Positions 1-9,864 of a DNA stretch of 64,000 nt are shown in pieces (the stretch's first letter is position 1; each line of letters starts with the position of its first letter). Origin of the DNA: an uncultured Saprospiraceae bacterium (GTDB lineage Bacteria; Bacteroidota; Bacteroidia; Chitinophagales; Saprospiraceae). The stretch spans positions 62,001 to 126,000 of the forward strand of contig CALEYL010000017.1 in the NCBI GenBank assembly GCA_937926205.1, written 5' to 3'. Below the pieces are notes generated by a model, which saw only the letters and a list, made by a program, of their open reading frames with translations, was not told where the DNA came from and made no database searches. Position numbers and translations under genes: made by a program.

Positions 1-316
1 GGTGTAATTGGGCAAGGTTGCCGTGCAATTTGCGCCAAGCACTAAAGTTTGCGTAGCCGGACAGGTGATGGTCGGTGGGGTGTTGTCTACTTTGGTTACC
101 GTGAAGCTGCACTGCGCCGGGTTGCCGTTGATGTCTGTTACCGTTAGCGTGACAGTCATGTTGCCCGCACCAGAGACCGGGGTTCCTGCTTCAGGGGATT
201 GCGTCACGCCCTGCACGCCGCAGTTGTCGCCCGTCGTGGCTAAGCTGGTGTAATTGGGCAAGGTTGCCGTGCAATTTGCGCCAAGCACTAAAGTTTGCGT
301 AGCCGGACAGGTGATG
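1..316 (-). repeat. Tandem 246-bp HYR-domain repeat inside the adhesin gene
   Basis: Bases 1-70 and 247-316 are identical over 70 bp, a period of 246 bp or 82 codons. Each copy encodes the start of an HYR module (ITCPATQTLVLGANCTATLP). A third unit therefore begins at the left edge, and more may follow outside the window. Confidence 0.85.
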
Positions 317-3300
317 CTCGGAGCGGTATTGTCCTGAACCATTACGGTTGTTTGGCAGGAAGCACTGATGCCCTTTACATCCGTTATCGTCAGGGTCACC
401 GTTTGGGGCGTCCCGACGTGGCTGCAATTGAACGAATTGGGTGACACCGTTATGGTTTGCAGGCCGCAATCGGCTGTGCTTCCGTTGTTGACATCCGCAA
501 CGGCAAGGCTCGCGCTGTTGCCCGTCAATACGATGGTAGCTGTTTTACAAATGGCCTGAGGCGCGTCACAACAATTTTCCGTTGTCAGTTGCCAGGGGAT
601 GACGCGGGTACAGCCGCCATTGCCATCCATTACTTTTACATAATAAGTGCGAACGCCTTCCGTCAGGATTGTCGTGGGCGTAAACGTATTGGTAGCCGTT
701 ACATACGTTCCTGCGGACATGGTAGCGGCTTCGTCGGTGAAGATGCCCACGATGGTGAAATCCACCGGGCTGCCCAGACCGAAAGCCGGGCTGATGACAT
801 CGCAGGCATTGGCCGTGGTGGGCGCAATGATGATCTCATTGTTTGTCACGTTCGGGATCGGGTTGCCCTGCGGGTAAGCGATGATGCCGTTGTTGGTGAG
901 GGCCGAATTGGTATGTGCTTGTGTCGTATTGACCGTAAACAAGCCCGCGTTGGTAAACGCACCGCTGTTGTTGAGGTTGTCAAAGATGCTGAGCGTGGCG
1001 CAGGCATTGTTGTTGAAGGTAGAGGTTGTCTCATTTTGCACCCCATCCAAGCCTGTTTGCTTAATGCTAATATCACCACCGGCATTGTTGTTAAACACGG
1101 CCGCAACTCCGCCGGTATTGTTGATACCGTATCCGACCAACGGCCCAGTTTCGCCTACCCGAATTAATCCGGCATTGTTAAATGTGCTGGTAGTGACAAT
1201 CCCGCTGAGCATATGATCAAGGTGAATCTCTGCGCCTGCGTTATTCGTAAATGGAACATAACTCAGTATCCCATTCCCATTCCCGTTGCCAACCGTATTT
1301 GCAAATGTGATTTTTCCGCTGTTTTGAAAAGAACCGGAAAAATTCCATATTCCATTGCTGATAAACTTACTACCCGAAATAGAACCTGTGGCCGCATTGA
1401 CAAAATTACCCTGGTTTTGGATGCCATCTTGTCCAATATTGGCATTTAGGCCGATATTAAGGGCGCCATAATTATTGATCGAACCAAAACTGACTATACC
1501 GACAAGATCAGAACGGTCAATGTTGAGGGTACCACCGGCATTATTATTGAATACCCCGGAGGCATCTAGTGACAACCCAATGTCCTCTACCGCCGCCAAA
1601 CTGCCGATGGTAACGGTCCCGTCATTATTGACAATACCCGACGTGTAAAAGGCCTCCCCCACCGAGGTGCGGTCAATTTGGATCAAGCCGCCCGGTTTGT
1701 TGTTCAAGGTGCCGCCATTGCGGTGCACGATGCCGCGATTGGCAACCGATGAAACGTTGCCGATGAGCAGCGTACCAAAATTATCAAAATTGCCAAAGGT
1801 CTCTAAAGCAAACCCCGTAGCACCATTAATTGCTAAACTACCTGTTGCCTGGATGGTGAATACAGCACTCGCCTGTACCAATACCGATTTAGCTACTGCC
1901 GCCGTGCCACCCATGATGACAGGGTCATTAGCCACATTGGGAATTGTCACATCATCCGCAGCGGTAGGCACGCTCCCATCCGCCCAGTTGCCGGGTGTGG
2001 CCCAGTTGGTGGAGACACAGCCCGTCCAGATATCAGTCGTGGTGGAGGCGGTAAAGGGCGAGGCAAGTACCACGGGGTTGCTTCCATAGTTGGTTTCGCA
2101 AGACGGGTTGGCCTGTAGGCGCACTTTGACGTTGTAGTTGCCAGGCGTTAGTCCACCGAAGCTGGGGTCGGTATCCCAATTCATGCCGTTGTCCACGCTA
2201 TACTCCAGCGCGCCGCTACCTGTGGCATTCACTACAATGGTACCCGTGGGTGTGGCGCAGGTAGGCTGGGTGATGGTGGGCGCCGTGATGGTGATGGCAG
2301 GGCAAGCGCCGTTGCCCGTTACGGCAAAATCATAGACGCAATTACCGTTGTTGACAGTGATGGTGGCATTCTGAGCACCCGTTGCGGTGGGTGTAAAGGT
2401 AACCGTGAAGGTAGCCGAACTGTTGGCGGCCACCGAGGCTGGCGCCCCGCTCACTGCAAAGCGGGTGTTATTGGACGTGATGCTGCTGATCGCGAACGGC
2501 GCGCTGCCTGTGTTCTGTATCGTGAACGTGCGGGCAAAGCCCACCCCGATGCTGGTCGTACCAAAATCGGTATGATCGCTCAGCGATGGCATGGCATCGC
2601 CATCGGCGATGACCATCCCGTTGCCCTGCACATTGGTGACTGGCTCGGTCACGATGCTGCTCGTGGTGGTCTCGCAGCCGTTCGCGTCAGTCGCCGTGAT
2701 GGCGTAGGTGCCAGGCGGGGCGGGGGTGATTATGTGGCTTACTACGTTGATGACGCTGCCGTCGTTGGCACCAGGGCCGTTCCATACATAGTCGTAGGGC
2801 GCAATGCCGTTAACGACCGTCAGTGTGATTTGGCCGTTGCCGCCGCTGCACAGTGCAGCAGTTGCGGCGGCGGTCACCACTGGCGCGCTAGCACTTATAT
2901 CTACGGTCACTGTAGTTTCATTAAAGTTAGTTGGGTTGCCATTGTCATACACCGTCACGGTATAGTTGCCATTCGGGAGGCCATTAAAAATGCCAGTTGT
3001 ATTGGCCGTGTTTCCCCCCACACCATTGATGGAGTAGGTGATCGTACCCACCAACTGACATGTGGCCGAACCCACAGCAGTGATGCTGCCGTCGTTTTGG
3101 CAAATTATCGGTGTGGAGGTCACAGAGGTTATCTCAATCTCTGTCTGCAAGGTACTTTGATATTCGTACGCGCCCATATCCACGCTATTGCCACCTGCAA
3201 TGGCATCCACTCGGGCATTGCCGAGTATATCAGTAGTAGGAGCTCCCATAGAGGTGCCCGCGTCAATGGCCGGCGAGCAGGCTTGCAGTTGCAGGTCGCC

Positions 3301-5391
3301 CGTAGTGCCTAAGCCGATGGGCGGCTGGGAAACAAAAAGCGGGTCCACATTCAGGTTACCAGTGCCCGCATAGCCGCCTTGTACGATGGAGTAGGTGACG
3401 GTGGGCGTGCTCGAGCTGTTCACAATTTCGCTGCTGTTGCCCCAGAGGATGCAGTTTTTCAGGGTAGAGCTGCTGCTGGTGTTGTTATACATGGCCCCTC
3501 CCGAAGTACCTGCATCGTTGCCGGAAAAGGAGCAGTTCACAAACGAGGCATTGGAATTGGTATTGTTTCGCACTGCACCGCCCAATGTGGCGACGTTTCC
3601 CCAAAAAGCGCAATTGACGACCGTCGGAGATGAACCGCTGAAATTGTTCATGCCGCCGCCGTTTTCAGCCTGGTTACCCGAAAAAACGCAATCGCTGATT
3701 GACGGTGAGCTGTTAAATGTGTTGAGCATGCCTCCACCCGAACGTAGGGTGTTGTTTTCCAAAAATTTACAATCCCGGATGGTTGTCAAGGTGCCACCGC
3801 TGTTGACCATCCCGCCGCCTAAATTCCGCACCTGGCATGCGCCTTCTATGCAGATGAGATCGTTGGTTTCGTCGTTCGCGTTGCCGCCCCGGATGGTGAA
3901 GCCGTTGAGTTCGGTTGCGCTGCCGTCATCGATAGAAAACACGACGTGGTAGGCATTTTCCGAATTGTTGGTGAAGCCCACGTCATCGCCGTTAAAATCG
4001 CCGCTCAGAATAGTCGTGTTTGCATCCGGGTCGCGATCGCCCGGCCCCGGGTTGCCGGTGTTGGGGAAACCGCCGTACATTTTCACACCGTCTTTGAGGA
4101 GAAAGGCTTTATCGCGGTTGGTGGAGCAACCCGAGCAGCCCGTCGGGTAGGCCGTCGGGACGTACGTTCCTGCGGCCACCCAGATTTCGTGCCCCGAACC
4201 GGCGGCGGTGAGGGCTTGTTGCAGATTCTGAAACGCACAATCCCACGATGCGCCGTTGCCGCCTGGCGCAGCGGCTGCATTGACGTACCAGATGGCGCCG
4301 ACTACTGGACAGGTGAGAAAGAATTCATCATAGCCCATATCAAAGCCGCCGCCCTGAGGCCGCGCATCGCCATCGAAGTCGGTGGCAGGCGCCCCTGAAG
4401 CCGTGCCTGCATTGATGGCAGGTGAGCCGTTTTGCAGGTGAAAATCAGTCATACTCACAAAAAGCGGATCTACGCTGAGGTTGCCCGTGCCGGCAAAGCC
4501 GCCTTGCACGATAGAGTAGGTGACTGTTGAACTTGCACCATCATCAGTGATTCCGCCGTCGTTGCCCCAGATGATGCAATTTTTGATGGTCGGGTTGCAG
4601 CCTGCGTATCTATTATAAATGGCACTTCCAATGTTGGACGTATTCCCTGAAAAGGTGCAGTTGAGCACCAGCGGATCGGAATTCTCATCATTGTACATCC
4701 CGCTGCCCCAACTACCAGCCACATTATTGATAAAAAGGCAGTTCGTAACAGTAGGGGAGGAAGAGCGGTTGCCCATGCCCGCGCCGTATTGGAGTCCAGG
4801 ACCATCGCAGAAGTTCCCCGAAAAAACGCAGTTTGTTACCGTCGGCGAGGATGAGTTCTCGTTCCACATTCCGGCCCCTTGCAGGGCGGTGTTCCCGGAA
4901 AAAACGCAGTTTCTCACCGTGGGCGAGGCGTAAATGTTGTACATGCCGCCGCCATGTACATCTCCGTTCGATCCCGTGATGGTGAACCCGTCCAACACCG
5001 CCGTACCGATGAGCGGGCTGCCGATGGTGAAGACATTGCGAATGACGTTCGAACCGCCGCTGAGCGTAGTCACATGCGCTATCCAGTTGCGGGCGCCCAG
5101 GCCCGGGTTGCCGGTGTTCGGGAAGCCGCCGAGGATCTCCACGCCGTTTTTCATGACGAAGAGACCGTTGCTGTACGTACCTGCTGCGACCCAGACCTGG
5201 TCGCCAGCGCCGGAGGCATTAATCATGGCTTGCAAATCGCCGGAAGCATTGCCCCAGGTAGAGCCGTTACCCGTGCCGCCCTGCTTCACATAGCGCACAG
5301 CGGCGGTTAGATTGACAGACAGCAGACTGATCAGCAAAAATATGCCCGCGCAAAGGCGGACGGTGTGCGTGGAAAAAACTTTCGCATTCAT
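1..5391 (-). CDS. Giant secreted adhesin, beta-helix/SprB-like/HYR modules (partial, C-terminus beyond left edge)
   Basis: The frame is open from an ATG at 5391 to base 1 (1797 codons seen), so the gene continues past the left edge. Residues 1-31 form a signal peptide. Residues ~31-335 and ~365-715 are two right-handed beta-helix modules, each with NCxFSGN-type rungs and ending in a choice-of-anchor motif (SPAINAGT, SPAIDAGT). Then come SprB-like repeats (~750-905), a choice-of-anchor D/ASPM-like domain (~935-1020), another SprB-like unit, a region of short Asn/Gly repeats (NNxGT type, ~1135-1515), and HYR domains from ~1615 onward. A cell-surface or secreted adhesin is likely; such proteins usually end in a gliding-motility or type IX sorting tail, which is not visible here. 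The gene lies downstream of the hybrid regulator on the same strand. The architecture is clear, the ligand unknown. Confidence 0.85.
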   Translation of the reverse strand, partial: MNAKVFSTHTVRLCAGIFLLISLLSVNLTAAVRYVKQGGTGNGSTWGNASGDLQAMINASGAGDQVWVAAGTYSNGLFVMKNGVEILGGFPNTGNPGLGARNWIAHVTTLSGGSNVIRNVFTIGSPLIGTAVLDGFTITGSNGDVHGGGMYNIYASPTVRNCVFSGNTALQGAGMWNENSSSPTVTNCVFSGNFCDGPGLQYGAGMGNRSSSPTVTNCLFINNVAGSWGSGMYNDENSDPLVLNCTFSGNTSNIGSAIYNRYAGCNPTIKNCIIWGNDGGITDDGASSTVTYSIVQGGFAGTGNLSVDPLFVSMTDFHLQNGSPAINAGTASGAPATDFDGDARPQGGGFDMGYDEFFLTCPVVGAIWYVNAAAAPGGNGASWDCAFQNLQQALTAAGSGHEIWVAAGTYVPTAYPTGCSGCSTNRDKAFLLKDGVKMYGGFPNTGNPGPGDRDPDANTTILSGDFNGDDVGFTNNSENAYHVVFSIDDGSATELNGFTIRGGNANDETNDLICIEGACQVRNLGGGMVNSGGTLTTIRDCKFLENNTLRSGGGMLNTFNSSPSISDCVFSGNQAENGGGMNNFSGSSPTVVNCAFWGNVATLGGAVRNNTNSNASFVNCSFSGNDAGTSGGAMYNNTSSSSTLKNCILWGNSSEIVNSSSTPTVTYSIVQGGYAGTGNLNVDPLFVSQPPIGLGTTGDLQLQACSPAIDAGTSMGAPTTDILGNARVDAIAGGNSVDMGAYEYQSTLQTEIEITSVTSTPIICQNDGSITAVGSATCQLVGTITYSINGVGGNTANTTGIFNGLPNGNYTVTVYDNGNPTNFNETTVTVDISASAPVVTAAATAALCSGGNGQITLTVVNGIAPYDYVWNGPGANDGSVINVVSHIITPAPPGTYAITATDANGCETTTSSIVTEPVTNVQGNGMVIADGDAMPSLSDHTDFGTTSIGVGFARTFTIQNTGSAPFAISSITSNNTRFAVSGAPASVAANSSATFTVTFTPTATGAQNATITVNNGNCVYDFAVTGNGACPAITITAPTITQPTCATPTGTIVVNATGSGALEYSVDNGMNWDTDPSFGGLTPGNYNVKVRLQANPSCETNYGSNPVVLASPFTASTTTDIWTGCVSTNWATPGNWADGSVPTAADDVTIPNVANDPVIMGGTAAVAKSVLVQASAVFTIQATGSLAINGATGFALETFGNFDNFGTLLIGNVSSVANRGIVHRNGGTLNNKPGGLIQIDRTSVGEAFYTSGIVNNDGTVTIGSLAAVEDIGLSLDASGVFNNNAGGTLNIDRSDLVGIVSFGSINNYGALNIGLNANIGQDGIQNQGNFVNAATGSISGSKFISNGIWNFSGSFQNSGKITFANTVGNGNGNGILSYVPFTNNAGAEIHLDHMLSGIVTTSTFNNAGLIRVGETGPLVGYGINNTGGVAAVFNNNAGGDISIKQTGLDGVQNETTSTFNNNACATLSIFDNLNNSGAFTNAGLFTVNTTQAHTNSALTNNGIIAYPQGNPIPNVTNNEIIIAPTTANACDVISPAFGLGSPVDFTIVGIFTDEAATMSAGTYVTATNTFTPTTILTEGVRTYYVKVMDGNGGCTRVIPWQLTTENCCDAPQAICKTATIVLTGNSASLAVADVNNGSTADCGLQTITVSPNSFNCSHVGTPQTVTLTITDVKGISASCQTTVMVQDNTAPSITCPATQTLVLGANCTATLPNYTSLATTGDNCGVQGVTQSPEAGTPVSGAGNMTVTLTVTDINGNPAQCSFTVTKVDNTPPTITCPATQTLVLGANCTATLPNYT

Positions 5392-5601
5392 ATCGAAGAC
5401 GTTATTGTTGTTGGAAAAAAGCAGGAAATAACCTACGGGTCAAAGATGGGCGCAGGCAGATTGACGGGCTACCTCCCATCAGTCAAAGACTACCGGGTAG
5501 GTTGCATGGCGGGATTTTTAATTACTTGCTATGTTGCAAAAGGGAATGCGAAAATTTGATAATCTTAAGATAATGAATAAAATAGATGTTGCATGGATGC
5601 C
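5392..5601. other. Intergenic leader between hybrid regulator and adhesin
   Basis: About 210 bp separate the regulator stop from the adhesin ATG, both on the minus strand. No convincing TAnnTTTG promoter, riboswitch or terminator was seen. A short plus-strand reading frame here shows no family features and was not called. Confidence 0.4.
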
Positions 5602-8600
5602 TTAGCCCCGCACCTTCATCGGGCGCTCCCCAAATTCTTCGAGGAACGCATCGGAGAAATTATTCAGGGCAGAATACCCCACCTCGTAGGCGATTTCGGA
5701 GACGGTGAGGCTGGAGGTTTTTAGCAAATGCCTACCGTGGTGTAGTCTGATGGAACGGATAAACAGGCTGGGCGATTTACCTGTGAGCGCCTTCACCTTA
5801 CGGAAAATCTGGCTGCGGCTCATACCAAGAGCGCGTTCCAACTGCGGCATCTCGAAGTCGGGATCGGACAAATTGGCCTCAACGATGGCACGGAATTTTT
5901 GGAGGAAAGCGTCCTCTAAGGTCAGGTCGGCAGTTGGCAGCGGGGTGTCAGTTGTTGGTAGCTGGCTGCCAACTGCCAGCTGCTGACTAAGAAACTTCTC
6001 TTGCAACTTCCTCCGCTGTTCCAGCAGATTCTCCAGTGTTGCCAGCAGTTCTTCCTGGTGAAAAGGTTTGGACAAATAAGCATCGGCGCCACGCCGCAAA
6101 CCTTTGATGCGGCTCTCCACGTCGGCTTTGGCGGTCAGCAAAATGATGGGAATATGACTCGTGCGCTCGTCGTTTTTCAGGTGCTCCACCACCTCGAAAC
6201 CGTCTTTTATGGGCATCATCACGTCGCTCACAATCAGGTCGGGCACGTTTTCCAGCGCTTTTTCAATGCCTGCCGAGCCGTTATAAGCAAAATCGAGGTA
6301 AAATTTGCCTTGCAAGCAAGCGCTCAGGTATTCTACCACATCGGGATTGTCTTCTATCAACAGTACCGTTTGCACAGGGATGGGTTGATCCGGAGTTGCC
6401 TGATCCCTTTCCGGTGTTCGTTTCACAGGAAGGCTATAAATCCCCCCTTCGATCGGCATTGTTTTTTCTTCAAAAGCACTGTTGTTTGTCACGGGCAATT
6501 TCACAAAAAAGGTACTGCCCACGCCGACGGTGCTTTCCACGGAAATCTCGCCGTTCATGGCTTTGACCAGTTCGCGGGTCAAAGAAAGCCCGATTCCGGT
6601 GCCGCCTGCCCTGGCATGTTCCTGATTTTTGGCCTGAAAAAACCGCTCGAACAAATGCGGCAGTTCTTCCGGTGGAATACCTGCGCCCGTATCAGCAACC
6701 GAAATATAGAGCCATTTATCCTTCAGATCAGCCCGCAGGATCACCCTGCCACCTGAAGGCGTAAATTTAATGGCATTGGACAACAGGTTGTGGATGATTT
6801 GTAAAAATCGGTCCCGGTCATAATCCATCACAATTTGGGCCTGTTGGCTTTCGACCCGGAGCATCAGGTTTTGCGCGTTGGCTAAGGAGTGCAAACTTTC
6901 AGCAATGTACCGGATATAGGTCAGTACGTCTCCTTGTATGTAGTTGATTTTAAGCGTATTTGACTCTAATTTAGCCAGGTCGAGAATTTGGTTGATAAGA
7001 CGCAGGAGGTTCTCGCCGCTGCGTTGGATTAGCCCCAGTTTACCCTTTGCGTCGCTCTCCGTCAACTGTCCACCTTCTGCCGCCAACCGTTCTGCCATGC
7101 CCAGAATTACCGTCAACGGTGTCCGGAATTCGTGCGTGATGTTGGTAAAAAACTGGCTTTTAAACTCGTCTAATTCCCTCAGTCGTAATTTTTCCTGATA
7201 TTCCAGTTTTTGGCGCAGTCGGTTGCGGTAAAAGAGACCAACCCCGGTGAGGACCATTGCGATATAAGCTGCGTAAGCCCACCACGAGGCCCACCACGGC
7301 GGGCGTATGGTAAAGCGGAGTTCAGCAGGCTGCTCGCTCCAGGCGCCGTCGTTGTTGCTCCCTTCTACTTTGAAGGTATAGTCGCCGGGGGCGAGATTGG
7401 CAAATTGCAGGCTGTTTTTATTGCCCAGGGCAACCCAGTCCTTGTCAACGCCCACGAGTTGATAGCGATACTGGTTTTGAGCGGGATTGGTGAATTCGAG
7501 CGCCGCAAAATCAAAAGTGAGCAGGTTTTGGTCGTGGGAAAGTATTATGGACGACTTGCCCGAAATGTCGAATGGCTGGTTGTTGACCTGCAAGCCGACG
7601 ATCCGTATTTGCGGCTGATGTTCATTAAAACGCAAACTGTCGGGATGGAACACCGTCAGGCCTTTTACACCGCCAAAAATCATTGTGCCGTCTCTGGTTT
7701 TCAGGTAACTGGAAGTGTTGAATTCATTGTCCTGCAAGCCATCTGATGCCTTGAAGTTTTTGGTTCTTTCTGTTCGGACATCGAAGCGGCAAAGCCCTTT
7801 GTTTGTACTAAGCCAGATATGCCTGCCTGCAGAGCCGCCCGTTCCGGAAGGGTTTTCCGCCAGCACCCCGTAAACTACATTATCGGGTAACCCCTGCTCC
7901 GTTTTGAATTGCCTGAATTTGCCCGTTTTTTTGTCTAATCGGTTCAAACCGCCACTCTTTGTGCCCACCCAAAGGTACCGGCCGGGTTCGAGCGGATCGT
8001 CGGCGACGCTCAGCACCACATCTGAGGAGAGGGAGGAACGGTCTTTAGGGTTGTTGGTAAAATATTCATAGCGATAACCTGTAGCAGTCGGAACTGCTTT
8101 CGTCAGGCCTTTGAAACCAAATATCCAAATTGTACCTTCACTATCCTCAAATAAAAACCGGGAGTATTCGGATGTCTTTTCATGGGGTTTTCCAAAGGGG
8201 AATTCTACGGAGGATCCCTTAAGGGGGTCAAATTTGTGCAAGCCTGTCAGACTGACGCTTAGCAGGTTGCCATTGCGGTCAGGCAGCAGCCCATAACCAT
8301 GCCAGGGAAACGATTTCGGGACTTTCGTCAATGCATCCATTCGGTAAAGCAGCGCTTTATCGCGGTAAAAAGACCATCCGTTCCCTGCCTTGTCAAAGCA
8401 CACGGCAAGCCGCCCCTGAGCAATTTGGTCAGAAGGAAGGTCGGTGTAGAAATCACGTTGAACCACCTCATTTTCGAAGGCTATGGAGGGGTACTTGATG
8501 CGAGGCGTTTCCAGGTTAAAAAAACCGCCATCGGGGGCTTCCAGCAGGAGGCGCTGAGAGCTTTGAGGAAGGCGGAGTTTGAATTTGGGTATTTTCTGGT

Positions 8601-9654
8601 TGATTTTAAAAATCCCGAAGCCATTCGTTCCTACCCAGCACACACCGCTCTTATCGAATAAAAACCGGCTGCAGTTAGCCCCGTCAAAAGATATGGTCGA
8701 GTCAACCTTGATTTGGAGCTCTGGTTTTTCATGGTTAAAAAAAGCAGGTACCCTCCATTTCTGAATGCTTCGATCCCGACAAGTCCATATAAAACCTGCA
8801 GGATCAAATCCAAAACCAGAAGCAAAGTTATTGACGGAAGTGTGGGTATAATACTGCGTATCCGAATCCGTTATCCAAATCCATTGCCTGACGTATTGCT
8901 CAAATTTGACCTCTTTGACCCCCTTTACCATTAGCGCTCCGTCTGGACTTTCCTCTATGAGCCGGACCTCAAAACCGGGAATCGGAAGCTCGGGCGAAAG
9001 CTGCCCCGTTGAAGGATCGAGCCGGAACAGCCCGTTGTTGGTGCCAACCAGTAGTTTTTGTTTTTGGGTAAAAAGCAGTATTCCCCCCTGGAGCTGCCCG
9101 CCCGACCAGCCGCTGACCGCCGACATCAGTATGGACCGGCAGGGCAGTTCGATGTTGGCATTGCCCTGTTTTGCTGCTTTCGCCAGCATGTCCTTTGGAG
9201 GGCTGATTTTCCAAATCCGGTCAGCAGTTGAAAACCAAATGGTGCCGTCTGGTGTCTCTTCAAAGCGACTTTCATACGTAGTTCCGGTGAAAGGGTTGCC
9301 TTCGTGCAGCAGGTGAAAAAACCGTCCGCTAACCGGGTCCAGCACATCAATACCCTCGGGAAATTGTATCCAAATCCATCCGCGGCTGTCCTCAAAAAGT
9401 GAATGTACCTCGCTTTTGCCGATGGCAAAAGGGTTGAAAGGGTCGGGGGAGAAGACCTTGAAGCGGACGCCGTCGTAGCGGTTCAACCCGTCCTTGGTAG
9501 CCATCCAGATGAAACCGTCCCTGCTCTGCAAAATATCGAACACCATCCCCTGTGAAAGTCCGTCGTTGACAGTAAGTAAGGTGATAGACGCCGTCGTTTG
9601 TGAGACAAGGCGGCCGGCAAAAAAGGTGAGTAGTACGATTAAAAGTTTTCCCAT
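5602..9654 (-). CDS. Hybrid two-component system protein (propeller sensor, histidine kinase, receiver, AraC-type HTH)
   Basis: A 1350-aa one-piece signalling protein. A signal peptide (1-22) precedes Reg_prop beta-propeller repeats (to ~650, for example DGFIWMATKDGLNRYDG), a Y_Y_Y domain (~690-770) and one TM helix (~780-800). The HisKA domain has His841 in ITHEFRTP and is followed by a HATPase_c domain. The receiver has LIVSDVMMP with phospho-acceptor Asp1144, and an AraC-type HTH occupies the last ~105 residues. The sensor domain should be periplasmic and the regulator cytoplasmic. In this family the ligand is often a glycan and targets are often adjacent, so the adhesin downstream is a candidate target (inference). 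ATG 9654 was preferred over the in-frame TTG at 9657. A simple-sequence insertion sits between receiver and HTH (5929-5977). Confidence 0.93.
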   Translation of the reverse strand: MGKLLIVLLTFFAGRLVSQTTASITLLTVNDGLSQGMVFDILQSRDGFIWMATKDGLNRYDGVRFKVFSPDPFNPFAIGKSEVHSLFEDSRGWIWIQFPEGIDVLDPVSGRFFHLLHEGNPFTGTTYESRFEETPDGTIWFSTADRIWKISPPKDMLAKAAKQGNANIELPCRSILMSAVSGWSGGQLQGGILLFTQKQKLLVGTNNGLFRLDPSTGQLSPELPIPGFEVRLIEESPDGALMVKGVKEVKFEQYVRQWIWITDSDTQYYTHTSVNNFASGFGFDPAGFIWTCRDRSIQKWRVPAFFNHEKPELQIKVDSTISFDGANCSRFLFDKSGVCWVGTNGFGIFKINQKIPKFKLRLPQSSQRLLLEAPDGGFFNLETPRIKYPSIAFENEVVQRDFYTDLPSDQIAQGRLAVCFDKAGNGWSFYRDKALLYRMDALTKVPKSFPWHGYGLLPDRNGNLLSVSLTGLHKFDPLKGSSVEFPFGKPHEKTSEYSRFLFEDSEGTIWIFGFKGLTKAVPTATGYRYEYFTNNPKDRSSLSSDVVLSVADDPLEPGRYLWVGTKSGGLNRLDKKTGKFRQFKTEQGLPDNVVYGVLAENPSGTGGSAGRHIWLSTNKGLCRFDVRTERTKNFKASDGLQDNEFNTSSYLKTRDGTMIFGGVKGLTVFHPDSLRFNEHQPQIRIVGLQVNNQPFDISGKSSIILSHDQNLLTFDFAALEFTNPAQNQYRYQLVGVDKDWVALGNKNSLQFANLAPGDYTFKVEGSNNDGAWSEQPAELRFTIRPPWWASWWAYAAYIAMVLTGVGLFYRNRLRQKLEYQEKLRLRELDEFKSQFFTNITHEFRTPLTVILGMAERLAAEGGQLTESDAKGKLGLIQRSGENLLRLINQILDLAKLESNTLKINYIQGDVLTYIRYIAESLHSLANAQNLMLRVESQQAQIVMDYDRDRFLQIIHNLLSNAIKFTPSGGRVILRADLKDKWLYISVADTGAGIPPEELPHLFERFFQAKNQEHARAGGTGIGLSLTRELVKAMNGEISVESTVGVGSTFFVKLPVTNNSAFEEKTMPIEGGIYSLPVKRTPERDQATPDQPIPVQTVLLIEDNPDVVEYLSACLQGKFYLDFAYNGSAGIEKALENVPDLIVSDVMMPIKDGFEVVEHLKNDERTSHIPIILLTAKADVESRIKGLRRGADAYLSKPFHQEELLATLENLLEQRRKLQEKFLSQQLAVGSQLPTTDTPLPTADLTLEDAFLQKFRAIVEANLSDPDFEMPQLERALGMSRSQIFRKVKALTGKSPSLFIRSIRLHHGRHLLKTSSLTVSEIAYEVGYSALNNFSDAFLEEFGERPMKVRG
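5929..5977. repeat. Inverted short repeat in the interdomain linker of the hybrid regulator
   Basis: GGCAGTTGGCAGC (5929-5941) is the exact reverse complement of GCTGCCAACTGCC (5965-5977). The repeat is translated in frame as a Leu/Thr/Pro/Ala-rich linker (QLAVGSQLPTTDTPLPTA) between the receiver and AraC domains. Confidence 0.7.
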
Positions 9655-9864
9655 CAAACTTCATTGGTAAACAGCATGCAAGGTAATGGTTTTTGTCAGG
9701 ATGATCGAGGAGTCTTGTTGTTTTAGCAATCCTTCAAAAATGGAAACGATTGTCAAAAAAAAATCCCAAGCAAAAGCAGCGCTGGCTTCAATTTGAGCCT
9801 CATATCTACAAAAGCCATCCATCCTCTTTGATATACCTACTCACATCTTTAAATCAAATTAATT

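Noticed and set aside
457..1167. Long plus-strand frame opposite the adhesin gene
   Set aside because: It is a shadow of the biased codons in the minus-strand repeat protein; no family pattern, no start context.
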